DNA from: Providencia stuartii
GTDB lineage: Bacteria > Pseudomonadota > Gammaproteobacteria > Enterobacterales > Enterobacteriaceae
Length of the DNA stretch: 64,000 bases
Direction of reading: 5' to 3'
NCBI RefSeq assembly: GCF_029277985.1
Contig: NZ_CP119546.1
Location: 1,426,001-1,490,000, forward strand
Shown here one piece after another: positions 41,602 through 54,610 of the stretch. Under the pieces are notes generated by a model that saw nothing but the letters and a program-made list of their open reading frames with translations, searched no databases and had not been told where the DNA came from. Position numbers and translations under genes: made by a program. The number at the start of each line of letters is the position of its first letter. The stretch's first letter is position 1.

Positions 41602-42552
41602 ATGACACAACAGCAATTTAAACATGTAACAGTACTGCTTGATGAAGCAGTAAATGGCCTAAATATCAAACCAAACGGCATATATATTGATGGAACATTT
41701 GGGCGAGGGGGGCACTCAAGGCTGATATTGAGTCAGTTAAATGACCAAGGACGCTTGATTGCGATTGACCGCGACCCTGAAGCCATTAAAGCAGCGCAAC
41801 TCATTAATGACCCGCGCTTTATGATTAAACATGGGCCATTTTCTGCAATCGCTGAATATGTTGAGGAAGAAGGGTTAGTTGGCAAGATTGATGGCGTATT
41901 GCTGGATTTAGGCGTTTCATCACCGCAATTAGATGATCCTGAACGCGGTTTTTCATTTATGCGTGATGGGCCATTGGATATGCGAATGGATCCAACTAAA
42001 GGACAATCAGCACATCAATGGCTCATGTCTGCGCAAGCTGATGATATCGCGTGGGTGTTGAAAACATTTGGAGAAGAACGTTTCGCAAAACGCATTGCTA
42101 GGGCGATTGTTGAACGTAACCACAACCCAGAAGAGACGCCGTTGACCCGTACACGTGAGCTAGCTGAATTGATCGCTCAAGTAAGCCCAATCAAAGAGCG
42201 CCATAAGCATCCAGCAACTCGCAGCTTCCAAGCCATACGTATTTATATTAACAGTGAGCTAGAAGAAATTGAGCAGGCATTGGAAGGGGCTGTATCCGTG
42301 CTAGCACCCGAAGGGCGTCTCTCAGTGATTAGTTTTCACTCCTTGGAAGATAGATTAGTAAAACGGTTTATTCGTCAAAATAGCAAAGGGCCCAGTGTTC
42401 CCGCAGGGATCCCATTAACGGAAGCTCAAATAAAAGCGCTGGGTACGGCTAAGTTGCGTGAAGTGGGCAAGATGAAACCTTCAGCCGCGGAAGTTGACGA
42501 AAACCCTAGAGCACGTAGTTCAGTACTACGTTTTGCACAAAGGATGGCATAA
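41602..42552 (+). CDS. rsmH: 16S rRNA m4C1402 methyltransferase
   Basis: RsmH (MraW) methylates N4 of C1402 in 16S rRNA using SAM. The 316-residue protein has [14 protein letters not shown] (SAM loop, near residue 33), [20 protein letters not shown] and [14 protein letters not shown], all family signatures. Length is as in E. coli (313). It sits between mraZ and ftsL with 2-base gaps. Confidence 0.97.
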   Translation: MTQQQFKHVTVLLDEAVNGLNIKPNGIYIDGTFGRGGHSRLILSQLNDQGRLIAIDRDPEAIKAAQLINDPRFMIKHGPFSAIAEYVEEEGLVGKIDGVLLDLGVSSPQLDDPERGFSFMRDGPLDMRMDPTKGQSAHQWLMSAQADDIAWVLKTFGEERFAKRIARAIVERNHNPEETPLTRTRELAELIAQVSPIKERHKHPATRSFQAIRIYINSELEEIEQALEGAVSVLAPEGRLSVISFHSLEDRLVKRFIRQNSKGPSVPAGIPLTEAQIKALGTAKLREVGKMKPSAAEVDENPRARSSVLRFAQRMA

Positions 42553-42554
42553 AA

Positions 42555-42872
42555 ATGGTTCCTGAAAGGCATAGTCTTGGAAAAGTGATTGGTCGTGACC
42601 TTTTCCGTTATGGGATTATTCCATTGATTTTGCTAGCCGCCATTATTATCAGCGCTGTCTTTGTGGTCACGACAGCGCATGAAACACGTCTCCTGACGGC
42701 GGAAAAAGACAAGCTATACGAAGAAAAGGACGCACTTGATATCGAATGGCGTAATTTAATCCTAGAAGAAAACGCGTTAGCCAGCCATAGCCGAGTTGAA
42801 CGTTTATCTGTGGAAAAATTACAAATGGTTCACGTTGAGCCTTCTCAAGAAAATATTATTGTTTCTAAGTAG
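42555..42872 (+). CDS. ftsL: cell division protein FtsL
   Basis: FtsL is a bitopic inner-membrane protein that links FtsB and FtsQ to FtsW-FtsI activation. The 105-residue protein has a short cytoplasmic tail, one membrane segment (about residues 20-41) and a periplasmic leucine-zipper-like coiled coil (about 45-92). Sequence is poorly conserved in the family, so position and topology carry the call. Confidence 0.93.
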   Translation: MVPERHSLGKVIGRDLFRYGIIPLILLAAIIISAVFVVTTAHETRLLTAEKDKLYEEKDALDIEWRNLILEENALASHSRVERLSVEKLQMVHVEPSQENIIVSK

Positions 42873-42887
42873 TAGATAAGGTTACGA

Positions 42888-44654
42888 ATGAAAGCACCTA
42901 AGTCAGCTAAAAACAAGAAACAGGAAGAAAATACCAGCTTTGTGAGCTGGCGTTTTGCTTTGCTGTGCGGCGGTATCCTGCTAGCTTTAGCTGGGCTGTT
43001 AGTGCGTGTTGCTTATCTGCAAATCATCGCACCTGAAAAACTGGTTAAAGAGGGCGATATGCGCTCTTTACGTGTACAGGAAGTCTCTACAGCACGCGGA
43101 ATGATCAGTGATAGAGAAGGACGCCAACTTGCTGTCAGTGTGCCTGTGAATGCCATTTGGGCTGACCCCAAAGTGGTGTTTGAAAAAGGTGGGATCAATA
43201 ACGATGAACATTGGAAAGCGTTAGCGGATGCGCTTGAAATCCCACTAGAACAAATCAAAACAAAAATTTCGGCGAACCCAAAAGGTCGTTTTGTCTATCT
43301 TGCTCGTCAGGTAAACCCTTCTATTGGTGAATACATCACAAAATTAAAATTACCGGGTATTTATCTACGTAAAGAATCTCGCCGTTATTACCCTTCAGGT
43401 CCGGTGACCGCGCACTTAATTGGCGTAACCAATATTGATGGCGAAGGCATTGAAGGCGTTGAAAAAAGCTTTGAGCGCTGGTTAAAAGGCTCTCCAGGTG
43501 AACGAACAGTTCGTAAAGATCGTAATGGACGTGTTATTGAAACGGTTTCCTCCGTTGATAGTCAAGCGGCGCATAACCTCGTGCTCAGTATTGATGAGCG
43601 TATTCAATCCATTGTTTATCGTGAATTGACTAAGGGCGTACAGGAGAATAAAGCTGAATCTGGTGTTGCTATTTTAGTTGATGTGCATACCGGTGAGATT
43701 TTAGCTATGGCTAATAGTCCATCCTATAACCCAAATAATTTAGCGGGTACTCCGATGGATGCCATGCGTAACCGCGCGATAACCGATATTTTCGAGCCTG
43801 GTTCGACGGTGAAACCACTTGTTGTCATGAGTGCGTTAAACAACAAAATTATCAAAGAAAATACCGTGCTGAATACCTATCCATATCGCGTCAATGGCCA
43901 TGAAATTAAGGACGTTGCGCGTTATGCGGAGTTATCAATAACGGGTATTTTACAGAAGTCGAGTAACGTGGGTGTTTCAAAACTGGCGTTAGCGATGCCT
44001 GCCACAGAGCTGGTGGATGTGTATAGCCGCTTTGGGTTTGGCAAGCCGACTAATCTGGGGTTAGTCGGGGAAAGTAGTGGCATCTTTCCAAGTAAAAAAA
44101 CACGGTGGTCTGATTTAGATAGGGCCACCTTTTCTTTTGGGTATGGACAAATGGTCACTCCGTTACAATTAGTCCGTGCCTATGCAACAATTGGTAGCTT
44201 TGGAATATATCGCCCATTATCCATTACCAAAGTGGACCCACCTGTCCCAGGAACCCGAGTGTTCCCAGAACAAACCATGCGTACAGTGGTTCATATGATG
44301 GAAAGTGTTGCTCTACCGGGAGGCGGTGGAACACGTGCTGCGATAAAAGGTTATCGAATAGCGATTAAAACAGGTACTGCGAAGAAAGTCGGGCCTGAAG
44401 GGCGGTACATCAATCAATATATTGCCTATACAGCAGGTGTTGCACCTGCAAGTAACCCACGTTATGCCCTTGTCGTTCTTATCAATGAGCCTAAAGCGGG
44501 TAAATATTATGGTGGTGCAGTATCCGCACCGGTATTTGGTTCCATCATGGGCGGTGTATTGCGAATGATGAATGTTGAGCCAGATGCATTACAAGCAGAT
44601 GATAAAAGCGACATAGTGATCAATAAAAAAGAGGTTAAAAGTGGCAGATCGTAA
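42888..44654 (+). CDS. ftsI: septal peptidoglycan transpeptidase PBP3
   Basis: FtsI cross-links septal peptidoglycan and is the target of aztreonam and other beta-lactams. The 588-residue protein has a membrane anchor (about 22-44), a pedestal domain and a transpeptidase domain with SxxK at Ser306 (EPGSTVKP), the SSN motif in KSSNVGVSK and KTG in IKTGTAKK. It overlaps murE by 14 bases. Confidence 0.97.
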   Translation: MKAPKSAKNKKQEENTSFVSWRFALLCGGILLALAGLLVRVAYLQIIAPEKLVKEGDMRSLRVQEVSTARGMISDREGRQLAVSVPVNAIWADPKVVFEKGGINNDEHWKALADALEIPLEQIKTKISANPKGRFVYLARQVNPSIGEYITKLKLPGIYLRKESRRYYPSGPVTAHLIGVTNIDGEGIEGVEKSFERWLKGSPGERTVRKDRNGRVIETVSSVDSQAAHNLVLSIDERIQSIVYRELTKGVQENKAESGVAILVDVHTGEILAMANSPSYNPNNLAGTPMDAMRNRAITDIFEPGSTVKPLVVMSALNNKIIKENTVLNTYPYRVNGHEIKDVARYAELSITGILQKSSNVGVSKLALAMPATELVDVYSRFGFGKPTNLGLVGESSGIFPSKKTRWSDLDRATFSFGYGQMVTPLQLVRAYATIGSFGIYRPLSITKVDPPVPGTRVFPEQTMRTVVHMMESVALPGGGGTRAAIKGYRIAIKTGTAKKVGPEGRYINQYIAYTAGVAPASNPRYALVVLINEPKAGKYYGGAVSAPVFGSIMGGVLRMMNVEPDALQADDKSDIVINKKEVKSGRS

Positions 44655-46128
44655 TCTTTGTGATCTTCTTTCGCCATTTGGCGTTAGCACAGCAAATATC
44701 TCACTACATGAGATGACGTTAGACAGCCGTAAAGCAGCGGCTGGTGATCTGTTTATTGCAATTAAAGGCCATCAATCGGATGGTAGGCACTATATCTCCC
44801 AAGCGATCGCTCAAGGTGTTGCCGCTGTCATCGCAGAAGCGAATGGCGAAGCGGATGAAGGTGAAATTCGTTACGTTCATGGGGTTCCTGTTATTTATTT
44901 GAATGACCTGAATAATCGTTTGTCTGCATTGGCCGCGGAGTTTTATCAGCATCCAGGTGCAAAAATGAAGTTGGTTGGTGTGACAGGAACCAATGGTAAA
45001 ACGACGACAACACAATTAATTGCTCAGTGGGCAAAAGGGTTGGGTGAAACCAGCGCGGTGATGGGAACTGTAGGGAATGGTCTACTTGGACAGGTCGCGC
45101 CGAGTGAAAATACCACGGGTTCAGCAGTGGATATCCAAGTTGAATTAACCCAATTATTAAAATGTCAGGCGACATTAACCGCAATGGAAGTTTCTTCACA
45201 CGGCTTAGTTCAAGGTCGTGTTGCTGCCTTACCGTTTGCTGCCGCTGTATTTACTAATTTAAGCCGTGACCATTTAGATTACCACGGTGATATGGAAAAT
45301 TACGAAGCCGCGAAGTGGCTATTATTCTCCACGCATCAAACAAAAGCGCAAATTATTAATGTTGACGATGATGTCGGTTTGAAATGGCTGCAACGCTTAC
45401 CAAAAGCCTGTGCTGTTTCAATGGAACAGCGTATTCCTGAACAGTGGCAAGGGCCATGGTTACAAGCCACAACGGTTGAGTATCACGACCGTGGAGCCAC
45501 CATTCAATTTACCTCATCATGGGGTAACGGCACCTTAGAAAGTCCATTAATGGGGGCATTTAATGTCAGTAATTTGTTGTTAGCAATGAGTACATTGCTG
45601 ATGATGGATTATCCATTAACACAACTCTTGGAATCATCATCATCTTTATCGCCGGTGTGTGGTCGTATGGAAGTCTTTAGTGCGCCGAACAAACCAACGG
45701 TGGTGGTTGATTATGCGCATACCCCTGATGCGCTTGAGAAAGCATTAGCAGCGGCACGTTTACACTGTAAAGGAAAATTATGGTGTGTATTTGGTTGCGG
45801 GGGGGATCGCGATAAAGGTAAACGTCCATTAATGGGTGCGGCGGCTGAAGAGTGGGCAGACAATGTTGTCATTACTGATGATAACCCGCGTAGCGAAGAG
45901 CCATTAGATATCATCAATGACATTATGGCTGGCATTCTTGACTCTAGCCGAGTTCTGGCTATTCCGGGACGTGCTGAAGCCGTGACCAGTTCTATCATGC
46001 AAGCTAACGTGGATGACGTTATTGTTATTGCGGGGAAAGGCCATGAAGATTATCAAATTATCGGTCATCGCCGCTTAGATTATTCAGATAGATTGACGGT
46101 CGCTAGATTATTGGGGGTGGTAGCATGA
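44641..46128 (+). CDS. murE: UDP-MurNAc-L-Ala-D-Glu:meso-DAP ligase
   Basis: MurE adds meso-diaminopimelate to the peptidoglycan precursor. It starts with GTG inside ftsI ([10 protein letters not shown] as in E. coli). The 495-residue protein has the ATP loop [13 protein letters not shown] near residue 115 and DNPRSEEP, the motif that selects meso-DAP over lysine. This fits a Gram-negative wall. It overlaps murF by 4 bases. Confidence 0.97.
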   Translation: MADRNLCDLLSPFGVSTANISLHEMTLDSRKAAAGDLFIAIKGHQSDGRHYISQAIAQGVAAVIAEANGEADEGEIRYVHGVPVIYLNDLNNRLSALAAEFYQHPGAKMKLVGVTGTNGKTTTTQLIAQWAKGLGETSAVMGTVGNGLLGQVAPSENTTGSAVDIQVELTQLLKCQATLTAMEVSSHGLVQGRVAALPFAAAVFTNLSRDHLDYHGDMENYEAAKWLLFSTHQTKAQIINVDDDVGLKWLQRLPKACAVSMEQRIPEQWQGPWLQATTVEYHDRGATIQFTSSWGNGTLESPLMGAFNVSNLLLAMSTLLMMDYPLTQLLESSSSLSPVCGRMEVFSAPNKPTVVVDYAHTPDALEKALAAARLHCKGKLWCVFGCGGDRDKGKRPLMGAAAEEWADNVVITDDNPRSEEPLDIINDIMAGILDSSRVLAIPGRAEAVTSSIMQANVDDVIVIAGKGHEDYQIIGHRRLDYSDRLTVARLLGVVA

Positions 46129-47498
46129 TCCCGCTAACGTTGTCTCAACTCGCCGCTATCACGGGTGGATATCTGTATCATGCCGATGGCGTTGATGCAG
46201 GAACACGAGTATTAAGCGATGTGAGCACGGATAGCCGCCAAATTGGCGAGAACAGCTTATTTATTGCGTTGAAAGGTGAGCGTTTCGATGCCCATGATTT
46301 TGTGCCTTCAGTGGCTGAAGGCGGTGCAGCGGCTGTGCTGGTTGAGCGTCAACTTGATATTGATTGCCCTCAAGTCGTTGTCGCAGATACGCGTCTGGCC
46401 ATGGGGCAGCTTGCTGCTTGGGTACGCCAACAAAGCCAAGCCAAAGTGGTTGGCTTAACGGGGTCGTCGGGGAAAACATCGGTAAAAGAAATGACGGCCT
46501 CTATTTTGTCGCAACGCGGTAAAACACTGTATACCGCGGGTAATTTAAACAATGATATCGGTGTACCTTTAACGTTATTTAGGCTAACTCACGAATATGA
46601 ATATGCAGTGATTGAAATGGGAGCGAATCACCCTAATGAGATCGCGTACACCACGAATATCGTTAAGCCGCAAACTGCTCTTGTGAATAACTTGTTCGCG
46701 GCTCATTTAGCTGGATTTGGCTCACCTGAAGGCGTTGCTAGGGCAAAAGGTGAAATATACCAAGGTCTACCGGATGAAGGCACCGCAATTGTTAATCTTG
46801 ATAGTTGTTCTGCCAAATGGCAGTTTCAGCCACGCCAAACGGTGTGGTGTTATTCATTAACAGCGCAAGATAAAGCGGATTTTTATCCTTCTGACATTGA
46901 GGTCAAGCAGCTTTCAACCGATTTTACTTTGCATACACCCGTTGGACAGGTTGCTATCACTTTACCTCTGCCAGGCATGCATAACATTGCTAACGTTTTG
47001 GCGGCTAGTGCTTTGGCTATCTCAGTGGGCGCAACGCTGGAAGATATTCGTCAGGGGCTAGCCACAACTCAAGCTGTGCCGGGGCGTTTATACCCAGTGC
47101 AGTTGAGTGAGACAAAAGTTGTCTTGGATGACACTTATAATGCCAATGACGGCTCAATGATTGCAGCCATTCATGTTTTAGCTAAAATGCCCGGTTATCG
47201 CATTTTAGTGGCCGGAGATATGGGTGAACTCGGCGATTATGCAAAAGAGTGTCATCAACGAGTTGGTATAGCCGCAAAAGATGCAGGTCTGGATAAAGTA
47301 CTGAGTGTCGGTATGCTGAGCGAAATGATCAGTCAATTCAGTGAATGTGGAGAGCACTTTGCATTCAAAAAAGACTTATTAACCCGACTGATTCCGCTAG
47401 TACAGCAGAATGAAGTTGTTTCTATTTTAGTTAAAGGTTCACGCAGCTCCGCGATGGAAGATGTAGTGAATGCATTGAAGGAGTGCTTTGCATGTTAG
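46125..47498 (+). CDS. murF: UDP-MurNAc-tripeptide:D-Ala-D-Ala ligase
   Basis: MurF adds D-alanyl-D-alanine to complete the UDP-MurNAc-pentapeptide. The 457-residue Mur ligase has [14 protein letters not shown] (ATP loop, near residue 110), [12 protein letters not shown] and [12 protein letters not shown], typical of MurF. It starts within the murE stop (ATGA type overlap) and overlaps mraY. Confidence 0.97.
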   Translation: MIPLTLSQLAAITGGYLYHADGVDAGTRVLSDVSTDSRQIGENSLFIALKGERFDAHDFVPSVAEGGAAAVLVERQLDIDCPQVVVADTRLAMGQLAAWVRQQSQAKVVGLTGSSGKTSVKEMTASILSQRGKTLYTAGNLNNDIGVPLTLFRLTHEYEYAVIEMGANHPNEIAYTTNIVKPQTALVNNLFAAHLAGFGSPEGVARAKGEIYQGLPDEGTAIVNLDSCSAKWQFQPRQTVWCYSLTAQDKADFYPSDIEVKQLSTDFTLHTPVGQVAITLPLPGMHNIANVLAASALAISVGATLEDIRQGLATTQAVPGRLYPVQLSETKVVLDDTYNANDGSMIAAIHVLAKMPGYRILVAGDMGELGDYAKECHQRVGIAAKDAGLDKVLSVGMLSEMISQFSECGEHFAFKKDLLTRLIPLVQQNEVVSILVKGSRSSAMEDVVNALKECFAC

Positions 47499-48574
47499 TC
47501 TGGCTTGCCGAAATATTGGTGCATCAATTTTCTGTCTTTAACGTCTTCTCATATTTGACGTTTAGAGCCATCGTCGGTTTGCTGACAGCACTTGCCATTG
47601 CGTTATGGATGGGGCCACGTTTAATTACTTACTTACAAAAAATGCAGATTGGTCAGGTTGTACGTGATGTTGGGCCTGAATCGCATTTTAGTAAGCGTGG
47701 TACGCCAACAATGGGAGGAATACTGATCCTGTTTTCGATCAGCATCTCAGTATTGCTCTGGGCGCGTTTAGATAACCCATACGTTTGGTGTGTATTACTC
47801 GTGTTAGTCGGGTATGGCCTTGTCGGATTTGCGGATGATTACTTGAAAGTGGTCAGAAAAAATAGCCGAGGGTTGATTGCTCGTTGGAAATATTTTTGGC
47901 AGTCACTGATTGCACTTGTGGTTGCATTTTCAATGTACGCAGTAGGGAAAGATACCCCTGCAACGCAATTAGTGGTGCCGTTCTTTAAAGACATCATGCC
48001 ACAACTTGGGCTGCTGTATATTTTGTTGGCGTATTTTGTGATTGTTGGTACCAGTAACGCGGTTAACTTAACGGATGGCCTTGATGGATTAGCGATTATG
48101 CCAACGGTTTTCGTGGCAGCCGGTTTTGCATTAGTGGCGTGGGCAACGGGTAACGTCAACTTTGCTAGTTACTTAAATATTCCATTTTTACCACATGCGG
48201 GTGAATTAGTTATTGTTTGTACGGCGATAGTGGGGGCGGGGCTCGGGTTCCTATGGTTTAACACTTATCCTGCGCAAGTTTTTATGGGCGATGTTGGCTC
48301 CCTTGCTCTTGGTGGTGCACTCGGTACGATTGCCGTTTTATTACGCCAAGAGTTCCTGTTGGTCATTATGGGAGGCGTCTTTGTTGTTGAGACATTATCC
48401 GTCATCCTACAGGTGGGTTCTTTCAAATTACGTGGTCAACGTATATTCCGTATGGCGCCAATTCACCATCATTATGAACTGAAAGGTTGGCCGGAACCAC
48501 GCGTAATTGTACGTTTTTGGATTATTTCCTTAATGCTGGTACTGATTGGACTGGCAACACTGAAGGTACGTTAA
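47492..48574 (+). CDS. mraY: phospho-MurNAc-pentapeptide translocase
   Basis: MraY makes lipid I from UDP-MurNAc-pentapeptide and undecaprenyl phosphate in the inner membrane. The start at 47492 (MLVWLAE) gives 360 residues, the E. coli length; three extra codons to 47483 have no support. Ten membrane segments are expected. GFADDYLKV holds the catalytic Asp pair, and [10 protein letters not shown] and MAPIHHHYE are further signatures. Confidence 0.97.
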   Translation: MLVWLAEILVHQFSVFNVFSYLTFRAIVGLLTALAIALWMGPRLITYLQKMQIGQVVRDVGPESHFSKRGTPTMGGILILFSISISVLLWARLDNPYVWCVLLVLVGYGLVGFADDYLKVVRKNSRGLIARWKYFWQSLIALVVAFSMYAVGKDTPATQLVVPFFKDIMPQLGLLYILLAYFVIVGTSNAVNLTDGLDGLAIMPTVFVAAGFALVAWATGNVNFASYLNIPFLPHAGELVIVCTAIVGAGLGFLWFNTYPAQVFMGDVGSLALGGALGTIAVLLRQEFLLVIMGGVFVVETLSVILQVGSFKLRGQRIFRMAPIHHHYELKGWPEPRVIVRFWIISLMLVLIGLATLKVR

Positions 48575-48575
48575 A

Positions 48576-49901
48576 ATGGCAGGTATGCAGGGTAAACAGT
48601 ATCAGGGTAAAAAAGTGGTCATCATTGGGCTGGGGTTAACTGGCTTATCTTGTGTGCACTTTTTCTTATCACACGGCGTTATTCCGCGAGTGATGGATAC
48701 CCGAGCTGTTCCTCCGGGCGTTGAACAATTACCGAAAGAGGTGGAATGCCATCGCGGTAGTTTAAACAACCAATGGTTGCAAGAGGCGGACTTAATTGTT
48801 GCCAGCCCCGGTATTGCATTAGCGACACCTGAATTACAGCAAGCGGCGAATAACGGTATTGAAATTGTCGGTGATATCGAATTGTTCTGCCGCGAAGTTG
48901 ATGCGCCTGTTATTGCGATCACAGGCTCTAATGGAAAAAGCACCGTGACCTCTTTGGTGGGGGAAATGGCTCAAGCTGCGGGTATCTCCGTTGGTGTTGG
49001 CGGAAATATCGGTATTCCAGCATTGTCTTTGTTAAATCAAGGTCACCAACTGTATGTGTTAGAGCTATCTAGTTTTCAATTAGAGACGACATCCAGCTTA
49101 AAAGCCCTTGCAGCAACAGTTTTGAATGTCACTGAAGACCATATGGATCGCTATCCGCTAGGTCTAGCGCAGTACCGCGAAGCGAAGTTACGTATCTATC
49201 ATCATGCGTTGAATTGTATTGTTAATGCTCAAGATCCATTGACGTTACCACAGCATACCGATGAGGAAGCATGCATTAGCTTTGGTGTTGATAGTGGCGA
49301 TTATTATTTTGATACACAGCAGCGGACATTGGTCGCAAAAAATGAAGTGCTGATCAAGGTTGATGACATGCACTTAACGGGACAACACAATTATACCAAT
49401 GCATTAGCGGCTCTTGCTCTTGCTGATATCGCGGGTATAGCTCGCCATGCAAGTTTAAGTGTGCTGAAAAATTATGCAGGATTAACGCACCGTTTCCAAC
49501 TGGTGTTACTGAATAACGGGGTGCGTTGGATTAACGATTCCAAAGCAACCAATGTGGGTAGCACTGAAGCGGCACTGAATGGCTTAAAAGTAGAAGGTAC
49601 ACTGCATCTTCTACTTGGGGGCGATGGTAAATCGGCAGATTTTACACCATTGAAGCCCTATCTTGCTCAGGACAATGTGCGCCTGTACTGCTTTGGTCGT
49701 GATGGTAAAGCACTAGCTCAGCTGGAACCTGAAAAATCCGTGTTGACTGAGACAATGGAACAGAGCATGCGTTATTTAGCTCCGAATCTAAAATCAGGGG
49801 ATATGGTTTTACTCTCACCGGCATGTGCAAGCCTCGATCAATTTAAGAATTTTGAGCAACGAGGTGCCATTTTTGCTCAGTTAGCGAAGGAGCTAGGCTG
49901 A
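48576..49901 (+). CDS. murD: UDP-MurNAc-L-Ala:D-Glu ligase
   Basis: MurD adds D-glutamate to UDP-MurNAc-L-alanine. The 441-residue Mur ligase has [11 protein letters not shown] at the N-terminal UDP-binding fold, the ATP loop [13 protein letters not shown] near residue 115, and [15 protein letters not shown] in the C-terminal domain. Its stop codon shares a base with the ftsW start. Confidence 0.97.
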   Translation: MAGMQGKQYQGKKVVIIGLGLTGLSCVHFFLSHGVIPRVMDTRAVPPGVEQLPKEVECHRGSLNNQWLQEADLIVASPGIALATPELQQAANNGIEIVGDIELFCREVDAPVIAITGSNGKSTVTSLVGEMAQAAGISVGVGGNIGIPALSLLNQGHQLYVLELSSFQLETTSSLKALAATVLNVTEDHMDRYPLGLAQYREAKLRIYHHALNCIVNAQDPLTLPQHTDEEACISFGVDSGDYYFDTQQRTLVAKNEVLIKVDDMHLTGQHNYTNALAALALADIAGIARHASLSVLKNYAGLTHRFQLVLLNNGVRWINDSKATNVGSTEAALNGLKVEGTLHLLLGGDGKSADFTPLKPYLAQDNVRLYCFGRDGKALAQLEPEKSVLTETMEQSMRYLAPNLKSGDMVLLSPACASLDQFKNFEQRGAIFAQLAKELG

Positions 49902-51094
49902 TGACGATACCGGGTGCTTTACGTCTGAAGAATTGGGTGATTGGAGAGAAAGGGGGTGTCATCGCTGGCTCTACACTCTACGATCGCACCTTGGTATGGC
50001 TGGCTTTGGGATTAGCCGCTATCGGTTTTGTTATGGTGACATCGGCATCGATGCCTGTTGGGCAGAGACTGACTGACGACCCATTTTATTTTGCTAAACG
50101 TGATGTCATGTATTTAGCTGTCGCCTTTATCTTAGTTTTAGGCGTGATGCGAGTTTCCATGGCTGTTTGGGAAAAATACAGCTTTGTGTTGTTGATGGTT
50201 TCTCTTTTACTGTTAGCGGTTGTACTGGTAGCGGGTAGCTCCGTTAACGGTGCATCACGTTGGATTGATGTTGGGATTGTAAAAATTCAGCCAGCAGAAA
50301 TTTCTAAATTCGCGCTATTTTGCTATGTATCCAGCTACTTAGTGAGAAAATCAGACGAAGTAAGAACTCGCTTCCTAGGCTTTGTAAAACCCATGTGTAT
50401 TTTAATTATCATGGCGTTATTACTGCTGTTACAACCGGATTTAGGAACGGTTATCGTCCTCGTCGTGACGACATTAGGGTTACTATTCTTAGCTGGAGCA
50501 CGATTAGCCCCCTTTATTATTGGGATTGCCGCTTGTGTTGTTGGTGTACTCGCCTTGATTTGGTTGGAACCTTATCGTTTGCGCCGTGTGACATCATTTC
50601 TCAATCCATGGGAAGACCCATTTGGAAGTGGTTATCAGCTAACCCAATCGTTGATGGCATTCGGTAGAGGTGAGTTATTGGGTCAGGGACTGGGTAATTC
50701 GGTGCAAAAACTTGAATATTTACCAGAGGCTCACACTGACTTTATTTTTTCCGTTTTAGCGGAAGAGCTGGGGTATGTTGGTGTTGTTTTGGTTTTACTG
50801 ATGGTTTTCATGTTGGCATTTAGGGCGATGATGATTGGTCGTCGTGCATTGCTAGCTAACCAATTATTTGCTGGGTATTTAGCTTGCTCAATCGGTATTT
50901 GGTTTACTTTTCAGGCATTAGTAAACGTAGGGGCAGCAGCAGGTATGTTGCCAACTAAAGGGTTAACCTTACCATTGATTAGCTACGGTGGGTCGAGCTT
51001 GCTCGTGATGTCCGCGGCTATCGCAGTATTATTACGTGTAGATTTTGAAACGCGTCTGGAAAAAGCCCAGGCGTTTGTAAGGAGTGCTAAATGA
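49901..51094 (+). CDS. ftsW: septal peptidoglycan glycosyltransferase FtsW
   Basis: FtsW polymerises septal glycan strands together with FtsI. The 397-residue SEDS protein has about ten membrane segments. [17 protein letters not shown] (near residue 116), the Asp-containing [11 protein letters not shown] and [13 protein letters not shown] are SEDS hallmarks. A cytoplasmic N-terminal tail of about 30 residues precedes the first segment. It overlaps murG by 4 bases. Confidence 0.97.
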   Translation: MTIPGALRLKNWVIGEKGGVIAGSTLYDRTLVWLALGLAAIGFVMVTSASMPVGQRLTDDPFYFAKRDVMYLAVAFILVLGVMRVSMAVWEKYSFVLLMVSLLLLAVVLVAGSSVNGASRWIDVGIVKIQPAEISKFALFCYVSSYLVRKSDEVRTRFLGFVKPMCILIIMALLLLLQPDLGTVIVLVVTTLGLLFLAGARLAPFIIGIAACVVGVLALIWLEPYRLRRVTSFLNPWEDPFGSGYQLTQSLMAFGRGELLGQGLGNSVQKLEYLPEAHTDFIFSVLAEELGYVGVVLVLLMVFMLAFRAMMIGRRALLANQLFAGYLACSIGIWFTFQALVNVGAAAGMLPTKGLTLPLISYGGSSLLVMSAAIAVLLRVDFETRLEKAQAFVRSAK

Positions 51095-52164
51095 GTCAAG
51101 CAAAAAGGTTACTGGTCATGGCGGGTGGGACTGGGGGACATGTTTTCCCAGGTTTAGCTGTGGCGCATTATTTGCAGGCTCAAGGCTGGGAGATCCTCTG
51201 GCTAGGTACTGCCGACCGTATGGAAGCGACACTAGTGCCGCAACATGGCATCGACATTGAGTTTATCCGAATATCAGGGCTCCGAGGTAAAGGCATTATG
51301 GCATTAGCCGCCGCGCCTTGGCGGATAGGCAAGGCAGTTTGCCAAGCAAAAGCGATTATTAAGCAGTATCGACCCGATGCTGTGCTGGGAATGGGGGGCT
51401 ATGTTTCTGGTCCCGGTGGAATTGCGGCATGGTTATCGGGAGTGCCCGTCATTCTGCACGAGCAAAACGGTATAGCCGGTTTAACCAATAAATGGCTTTC
51501 AAAAATAGCTAAACGTGTTTTACAGGCATTTCCGGGCGCTTTTCCGCATGCCCCTATTGTTGGAAATCCAGTTCGTAAGGATGTATTGGCACTGCCATTG
51601 CCAGAAGAGAGATTATCGAATCGCGATGAGAGAATACGCGTACTGGTAGTAGGGGGGAGTCAAGGCGCGCGTATTTTGAATCAAATTATGCCTGAAGTTG
51701 CTGAAAAAGTCGGCAAACAGTTAAATATCTGGCACCAAGCTGGAAAAGGAAGTAAAGAATCTACCGAAGCGTTGTATAATGAAAGGCTAAAAAATTCAGT
51801 TAATTCCGAGTATAAAGTTACTGAGTTTATTGATGATATGGCTCAAGCTTACGCATGGGCGGATATTGTGATCTGTCGTTCAGGTGCTTTAACAGTGAGT
51901 GAAATCGCTGCGGCAGGGTTACCTGCTATTTTCGTACCTTTTCAACATAAAGATCGTCAGCAATATTGGAATGCTTTACCGTTAGAAAAAGCGGGGGCGG
52001 CCAAAATACTTGAGCAACCTCAGTTTACCGCGGATAACGTCGCTAGCCTGCTGGAGCAGTGGGATCGACAAGAATTATTATCGATGGCTATCAAAGCACG
52101 TTCTTGTGCGATTACCGATGCGACCGAACGAGTCGCGGCGGTGATTAGTGAAGTGGCTAAATAG
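51091..52164 (+). CDS. murG: UDP-GlcNAc:lipid I GlcNAc transferase
   Basis: MurG makes lipid II on the cytoplasmic face of the inner membrane. The 357-residue GT-B enzyme has [17 protein letters not shown] (residues 12-28), [20 protein letters not shown] and the C-terminal UDP-GlcNAc site [21 protein letters not shown]. Its ATG lies inside the ftsW stop. A 56-base gap follows before murC. Confidence 0.97.
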   Translation: MSQAKRLLVMAGGTGGHVFPGLAVAHYLQAQGWEILWLGTADRMEATLVPQHGIDIEFIRISGLRGKGIMALAAAPWRIGKAVCQAKAIIKQYRPDAVLGMGGYVSGPGGIAAWLSGVPVILHEQNGIAGLTNKWLSKIAKRVLQAFPGAFPHAPIVGNPVRKDVLALPLPEERLSNRDERIRVLVVGGSQGARILNQIMPEVAEKVGKQLNIWHQAGKGSKESTEALYNERLKNSVNSEYKVTEFIDDMAQAYAWADIVICRSGALTVSEIAAAGLPAIFVPFQHKDRQQYWNALPLEKAGAAKILEQPQFTADNVASLLEQWDRQELLSMAIKARSCAITDATERVAAVISEVAK

Positions 52165-52220
52165 CCGCGATCATCGATAAAACGACATTGATATAGAATT
52201 AACAAAAGCGAAGACATAGA

Positions 52221-53684
52221 GTGAATACACAACAGTTGGCGAAATTAAGAACAGCAGTGCCTGAAATGAGAAGAGTTCGGCACATCCATTTTGTCGGTAT
52301 CGGCGGTGCTGGCATGGGTGGTATTGCCGAAGTACTGGCTAATGAAGGTTATCAAATCAGTGGTTCTGATTTAGCGCCAAATGCAGTGACTCAGCAACTG
52401 ACCGCTTTAGGAGCAACGATTTATTTTAATCATCGCCCTGAAAATGTTGAAGATGCGAGTGTTGTTGTCGTTTCAACGGCCATTTCTGCGGATAATCCAG
52501 AAATTCAGGCAGCACACGAGTTGCGTATTCCTGTTATTCGTCGTGCTGAAATGCTGGCTGAATTAATGCGTTATCGACATGGTATCGCTGTCGCAGGTAC
52601 GCATGGTAAAACGACAACGACGGCTATGATTTCAGGAATTTATGCTCAAGCAGGTTTAGACCCAACATTTGTTAATGGGGGGTTAGTGAAATCTGCGGGG
52701 ACTCATGCTCGTTTAGGAAGTAGCCGTTATCTGATTGCTGAAGCGGATGAGAGTGACGCATCATTTTTACATTTGCAGCCTTTGGTTGCGGTAGTGACCA
52801 ATATTGAAGCTGACCATATGGACACTTATCAAGGTAATTTTGAAACCTTGAAAGATACGTTCATCAACTTTTTGCACAACTTACCATTTTATGGTCGTGC
52901 AGTGATGTGTATTGATGATCCGGTGATCCGCTCTTTATTACCGCGTGTAAGCCGTTATGTGACGACTTATGGTTTTAGTGACGATGCGGATGTGCGTATT
53001 GTTAAGTATGAACAAAAAGGTAATCAAGGCTTCTTTACTATCGCCCGTGAAAATATGCCTGAGTTGACGGTGGTTCTTAATGCACCAGGTCGACACAATG
53101 CCCTTAATGCGGCAGCCGCTGTGGCGGTAGCAACGGAAGAAGGGATTGATGATCAGCATATTCTCTCTGCACTTATAGAGTTTCAGGGGACAGGGCGTCG
53201 TTTTGATTTCTTAGGCAATTATTCATTACGCCATGTTAATGGTAAAGAAGGGGAAGTGATGTTGGTTGATGATTATGGTCATCACCCAACTGAAGTGGAT
53301 GCGACGATTAAAGCGGCAAGGGCGGGTTGGCCTGACAAGCGAATTGTGATGGTTTTTCAGCCACACCGCTATTCACGTACTCGCGATTTATATGACGACT
53401 TTGCACATGTTCTCAACCAAGTTGATGTGTTACTGATGTTGGAAGTGTATCCAGCGGGGGAGAAACCCGTACCCGGTGCAGATAGCCGTTCATTATGCCG
53501 AACAATTCGTGGTCGTGGTCAACTTGACCCGATTTATGTGGCAGAGCCTGAACAAGTCGCGCAACTGCTCGCTCAAGCACTGGAGCCTAATGACTTAATT
53601 TTGGTTCAAGGTGCTGGAAATATTGGTAAAATAGCCCGTAATCTTGCTGAGACAAAATTACAGCCACCAATGGCAGAGGAGTAA
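52221..53684 (+). CDS. murC: UDP-MurNAc:L-alanine ligase
   Basis: MurC adds L-alanine to UDP-MurNAc. It starts at GTG ([10 protein letters not shown] as in E. coli). The 487-residue protein has [14 protein letters not shown] near residue 24, the ATP loop [12 protein letters not shown] near residue 128, [10 protein letters not shown] and [14 protein letters not shown]. ddlB begins 4 bases after the stop. Confidence 0.97.
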   Translation: MNTQQLAKLRTAVPEMRRVRHIHFVGIGGAGMGGIAEVLANEGYQISGSDLAPNAVTQQLTALGATIYFNHRPENVEDASVVVVSTAISADNPEIQAAHELRIPVIRRAEMLAELMRYRHGIAVAGTHGKTTTTAMISGIYAQAGLDPTFVNGGLVKSAGTHARLGSSRYLIAEADESDASFLHLQPLVAVVTNIEADHMDTYQGNFETLKDTFINFLHNLPFYGRAVMCIDDPVIRSLLPRVSRYVTTYGFSDDADVRIVKYEQKGNQGFFTIARENMPELTVVLNAPGRHNALNAAAAVAVATEEGIDDQHILSALIEFQGTGRRFDFLGNYSLRHVNGKEGEVMLVDDYGHHPTEVDATIKAARAGWPDKRIVMVFQPHRYSRTRDLYDDFAHVLNQVDVLLMLEVYPAGEKPVPGADSRSLCRTIRGRGQLDPIYVAEPEQVAQLLAQALEPNDLILVQGAGNIGKIARNLAETKLQPPMAEE

Positions 53685-53688
53685 ACTC

Positions 53689-54609
53689 ATGGCCGAAAAA
53701 ATTGCGGTGTTATTTGGCGGTACATCTGCTGAACGTGAAGTCTCTCTGCAATCTGGGCAGGCAGTACTTGCGGGTTTACGTCAGGCCGGTGTTGACGCTC
53801 ATCCAATTGATACGAAAGACTTTCCTGTTATCACGCTTAAGGAAAAAGGATTCGATAAAGTATTTATCGCCCTTCATGGTCGTGGTGGTGAAGATGGTAC
53901 TATACAAGGGATGTTGGAGTTCTTAGGGTTACCTTATACGGGGAGTGGCGTAATGGCTTCTGCTCTCAGTATGGACAAATTAAGAACCAAACAACTTTGG
54001 GAAGGCGCAGGCTTACCGGTCGCACCTTACGTTTCATTGAGTCAATTTAGCTTTAGTCAGTTGACGGAAGCAAAAATTTCAACATTAGTGTCACATCTAG
54101 GACTCCCCCTTATTGTCAAACCGAGCTTAGAAGGGTCAAGTGTAGGGATGAGCAAAGTTGATAACATGGATGATTTATCAACCGCGTTGGAATTAGCATT
54201 TCGTTTCGATGAAACAGTATTAATTGAAAAGTGGTTAAGTGGGCCGGAATTTACGGTGGCGATGATTGGTGAGCAAGCGCTCCCTTCCATTCGTATTCAA
54301 CCTGCTGGGGTATTTTACGATTATGATGCGAAATATCTTTCAGATGAAACACAGTATTTTTGCCCAAGCGGCTTAGATGAAAAATCAGAAGCTGCGTTGT
54401 CACAATTGGCGGTACGTGCTTATCAAGCTGTTGGTTGTCGTGGTTGGGGACGCGTTGATGTGATGCAAGACAGTGATGGTCAGTTCTATTTATTAGAGGT
54501 GAATACCTCACCAGGCATGACGAGCCACAGTTTAGTTCCGATGGCCGCACGTCAAGCAGGTATGGATTTTTCGCAGTTGGTGGTACGTATTTTGGAATTG
54601 GCTAACTGA
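53689..54609 (+). CDS. ddlB: D-alanine-D-alanine ligase B
   Basis: DdlB joins two D-alanines for the pentapeptide. The start at 53689 ([20 protein letters not shown]) gives 306 residues, as in E. coli; the longer frame overlaps murC. ATP-grasp features are [14 protein letters not shown] (near residue 144) and the metal site [18 protein letters not shown]. The Tyr in LPYTGSG fits the serine-tyrosine group that accepts D-Ala. Confidence 0.96.
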   Translation: MAEKIAVLFGGTSAEREVSLQSGQAVLAGLRQAGVDAHPIDTKDFPVITLKEKGFDKVFIALHGRGGEDGTIQGMLEFLGLPYTGSGVMASALSMDKLRTKQLWEGAGLPVAPYVSLSQFSFSQLTEAKISTLVSHLGLPLIVKPSLEGSSVGMSKVDNMDDLSTALELAFRFDETVLIEKWLSGPEFTVAMIGEQALPSIRIQPAGVFYDYDAKYLSDETQYFCPSGLDEKSEAALSQLAVRAYQAVGCRGWGRVDVMQDSDGQFYLLEVNTSPGMTSHSLVPMAARQAGMDFSQLVVRILELAN

Positions 54610-54610
54610 T